A DNA stretch of 64,000 bases, from NCBI GenBank assembly GCA_943788235.1, contig CALSPM010000005.1, positions 434,001 through 498,000 of the forward strand, written 5' to 3'. Source of the DNA: an uncultured Cyclobacteriaceae bacterium (GTDB lineage: Bacteria; Bacteroidota; Bacteroidia; Cytophagales; Cyclobacteriaceae). Below, piece after piece: positions 61,668 through 64,000 of this stretch (the stretch's first letter is position 1; each line of letters opens with the position of its first letter). The position numbers and the translations under genes are program-made. The notes below the pieces were generated by a model. That model searched no databases, was not told the origin of the DNA, and saw nothing but the letters and a program-made list of their open reading frames with translations.

Positions 61668-64000
61668 AACAGATCACATCTATAGGATGTTCAATACTTG
61701 TACTTCTTGCTTCATGCATGAAGAAAAAAGAGGGAGATTATAAGTTTTTAGAAGTGCCATCGGCACAGTCCCATGTTTCGTTTGTCAATAAACTTGAGCA
61801 TCAAGAAGACTTTAATATCATTGATTATCTCTACTATTATAATGGGGGTGGAGTTTCTATCGGAGACATCAACAATGATGGCTTATTTGACATTTATTTC
61901 AGTTCTAATGAGGGATCTAATAAGTTATACTTAAACAAAGGGTCTTTTTCATTTGAAGACATCACTGAAAGTGCAGGAGTCGCTAGTCTGGGTAAATGGA
62001 AGACCGGAATCAACATGGCGGATATTAATGGGGATAATCTGCTCGACCTTTACGTATGTCGAGTCAGTGGATATGAGGGGCTCGAGGGGCATAATGAGTT
62101 GTACCTAAACAATGGAGATTTGACTTTTACTGAAAGTTCTGTGAAGTATGGATTAGATTTTAGTGGGTTTTCTACCCAATCTTCTTTTTTTGATATGGAT
62201 AAAGATGGAGATTTAGATCTTTATTTATTGAATCATGCGGTCCATACACAAAAGAGTCATGGGCGTGCAGATCTGAGGTTTGATGTGGATCAGCTGTCTG
62301 GAGACCGAATATTTGAAAATATTGGAGGTTATTTTGAAGATATCACGAGTACCACCGGTATTTATTCTTCACAAATAGGCTATGGATTGGGTATTGGACT
62401 TTCAGACTTTAATCAAGATGGATTTACAGATCTTTATATTTCAAATGATTTTAGCGAAAATGATTACCTCTATATAAATAATGGAGATAAAACATTTTCG
62501 GAGCGACTTACTGATATGGCACATCATAGCAGTCGCTTTTCTATGGGGAATGACATTGCCGATTATAACAATGATGGTCGGGTAGATATCATTACATTGG
62601 ATATGCTTCCGGAGGATGAGGTAGTTCGGAAACGTTCTGTCGGGGAAGATTCTTACGAGATATTTCGTATGAAATTACAATTTGGTTATATGAATCAATA
62701 CAGTCGAAATACTTTGATGCTCAATAGAGGGGAAAAATTTTCTGATGTAGCCATGCTTGCAGGCATTCACGCCACTGATTGGAGTTGGGGTCCATTATTT
62801 GCAGATTTCAATAATGATGGATGGAAAGATATTTTCATATCAAACGGTATTGCCAGAAGGCCCAATGACTTAGATTATATCGATTTTATTTCAGGTGATA
62901 AGGCACGAAATAATCCAAATTTATCTGATGCTGCTATCGTTTCAGAGATGCCCCTTGGAAAGGTAAAAAATTATTTTTTTTCAAACAATCAAGATTTAAC
63001 CTTCGAAAATGTAACGGAAATTTGGTCAAATGCGGGCGCTCAAATCACCAATGGAGCGGCTTATGCTGATTTAGATAATGATGGAGATCTTGATTTGGTA
63101 TTGAATAATTTGAATGAGGAAGCCGATATTTTAGAAAACCTAATCCTTCGTGAAGGCGTAGATCATGAGGGCTCGAATTTCCTCAAACTTCGATTTTTTG
63201 GTGCAGAGGGAGCTCCTGTTTTGGGTACGCGGGTGACTGCCTTTGTGGGTGAGCAGATTCAAATGTATGAATTGTTTTCTGTTCGGGGGTTTCAGTCAAG
63301 CACAACCAACGAAATCATCATGGGTTTAGGAGCTTCCAATGAGATCGACTCTTTACTGATTGAATGGCCCAATGGGTCTGTAGAGTGGCAAGGGGCCATC
63401 CAAGCAAATCAACTTTTGAAGTTATGGATGCCAGAACAACAGCCTGTAAAAAAACAGTCAAAGCCTCCTTTAAAGGAAACGATATTTGAAAATGTGACGG
63501 CTTCATTGGGGATAGATTATAAACATCACGAAAACAGATTTGTTGAATTCAATAGAGAGCCATTAATCCCACATATGAACAGTCAAGAAGGCCCTGCGAT
63601 TTGTATTGGAGATGTCAATGGAGATGGACAAGACGACTTTTTTGTGGGTGGAGCAAGAGGTCAGTCTGCTCATTTGTATCTGCAGCTCGCGTCGGGATTT
63701 AAACTGGTAAGAACATTTGAGGAAGACAAAATATTTGAGGATGTAGATGCTGCCTTTTTTGATGTAGAAAATGATGGTGACCTCGATCTTTTGGTAGTTA
63801 CTGGGGGAAATGAGTTTGATAAAAACTCTCCCAATGAATTGTCAAGAATTTATTTAAATGATGGTAAAGGTTCTTTTGAGAAGGCGAAGGATATGTTGCC
63901 AAATTTGTATGAGACGGGCTCTGTTGTGGCCGTTCATGATGTAAATAATGATGGATTTTTCGATATTTTTATAGGTAGAGTAGCGGTTCCATGGCATTAT
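61664..64000 (+). CDS. Large VCBS/FG-GAP propeller lipoprotein with central UnbV domain, copy 3 (partial)
   Basis: An open frame of 779 codons runs to the right edge. The start is TTG at 61664, overlapping the TGA of copy 2 (TTGA). It gives a lipoprotein signal (SILVLLASC, Cys18) that an ATG at codon 19 would lose. Seven FG-GAP-type motifs precede the UnbV domain (about 513-585, GAEGAPVLGTRVTAFVGE) and three of the second set are visible (GDVNGDGQDDFFV, FDVENDGDLDLLV, HDVNNDGFFDIFI). It is more divergent than copies 1 and 2, which keep closer sequence to each other. The remaining blades lie outside the window. Confidence 0.85.
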   Translation, partial: MKQITSIGCSILVLLASCMKKKEGDYKFLEVPSAQSHVSFVNKLEHQEDFNIIDYLYYYNGGGVSIGDINNDGLFDIYFSSNEGSNKLYLNKGSFSFEDITESAGVASLGKWKTGINMADINGDNLLDLYVCRVSGYEGLEGHNELYLNNGDLTFTESSVKYGLDFSGFSTQSSFFDMDKDGDLDLYLLNHAVHTQKSHGRADLRFDVDQLSGDRIFENIGGYFEDITSTTGIYSSQIGYGLGIGLSDFNQDGFTDLYISNDFSENDYLYINNGDKTFSERLTDMAHHSSRFSMGNDIADYNNDGRVDIITLDMLPEDEVVRKRSVGEDSYEIFRMKLQFGYMNQYSRNTLMLNRGEKFSDVAMLAGIHATDWSWGPLFADFNNDGWKDIFISNGIARRPNDLDYIDFISGDKARNNPNLSDAAIVSEMPLGKVKNYFFSNNQDLTFENVTEIWSNAGAQITNGAAYADLDNDGDLDLVLNNLNEEADILENLILREGVDHEGSNFLKLRFFGAEGAPVLGTRVTAFVGEQIQMYELFSVRGFQSSTTNEIIMGLGASNEIDSLLIEWPNGSVEWQGAIQANQLLKLWMPEQQPVKKQSKPPLKETIFENVTASLGIDYKHHENRFVEFNREPLIPHMNSQEGPAICIGDVNGDGQDDFFVGGARGQSAHLYLQLASGFKLVRTFEEDKIFEDVDAAFFDVENDGDLDLLVVTGGNEFDKNSPNELSRIYLNDGKGSFEKAKDMLPNLYETGSVVAVHDVNNDGFFDIFIGRVAVPWHY

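Noticed and set aside
61667-64000. Tandem FG-GAP motifs read as a DNA repeat array
   Set aside because: The motifs recur at protein level but the DNA is diverged, so they are domain repeats of one gene and not a nucleotide repeat or CRISPR.

Overview
The window looks like chromosome of a Bacteroidota bacterium, most likely a Cytophagales-type member. The evidence is a SusC/SusD pair, a PorZ-like type IX secretion protein, UnbV/VCBS lipoproteins, a CcmE of the CxxxY type, and promoters of the Bacteroidota form (TTTG, a 19-22 base spacer, TAnnTTTG). The DNA is AT-rich and densely packed, with many 4-base ATGA start/stop overlaps. No complete transposon, prophage, rRNA or CRISPR array was seen.

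Region 1 (1-19.4 kb) is a surface-polysaccharide locus. After the tail of an outer-membrane barrel protein and a Wzx-type flippase on the plus strand, an almost unbroken minus-strand run of about 17.4 kb reads from rfbB leftwards. It holds dTDP-sugar genes (rfbB, rfbA, rfbC), a UDP-xylose-synthase-like gene, sulfate-activation genes (a DUF2061 membrane protein, cysC, cysD, cysN) plus cysQ, a Wza-like export protein, a Wzz-like chain-length protein, a GT2 glycosyltransferase, a Wzy-like polymerase, three GT4 glycosyltransferases and a hexapeptide acyltransferase. PAPS synthesis and PAP removal inside a glycan locus suggest a sulfated polymer, but no sulfotransferase is in the window. rfbD and an initiating sugar-phosphate transferase are also absent.

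Region 2 (19.5-47.6 kb) is housekeeping. It contains the cytochrome c maturation genes ccmB-C-D-E-F, a DUF2520 protein, a UbiA prenyltransferase, purN, purH, and the elongation cluster mreB-mreC-mreD-mrdA-rodA. These are followed by an acidic hypothetical protein, tdk-porZ-recO, a chromate-transporter-family protein, a zinc-ribbon membrane protein, an S41 protease, a RIC-like hemerythrin protein, ruvX-def-amidase, murF, a DUF2461 protein and tRNA-Val. The PBP2 gene carries KTS in place of the usual KTG box.

Region 3 (47.6-48.5 kb), just 3' of tRNA-Val, is a decayed scar. It holds a fragment of an XRE-type regulator, a small orphan ORF, and the detached C-terminal end of a VCBS/UnbV protein.

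Region 4 (48.5-64 kb) is a LacI-controlled nutrient-uptake locus. A LacI regulator is divergent from susC-susD, with two mirror-image LacI operators between them. A strong terminator follows susD, and then come three very large paralogous VCBS/UnbV lipoproteins (the third cut by the window edge) with a small unknown lipoprotein between the first two. The two complete large proteins have seven FG-GAP-type motifs before and seven after a central UnbV domain, and the locus shows no recognisable degradative enzyme. This is the best candidate in the window for an undescribed system.
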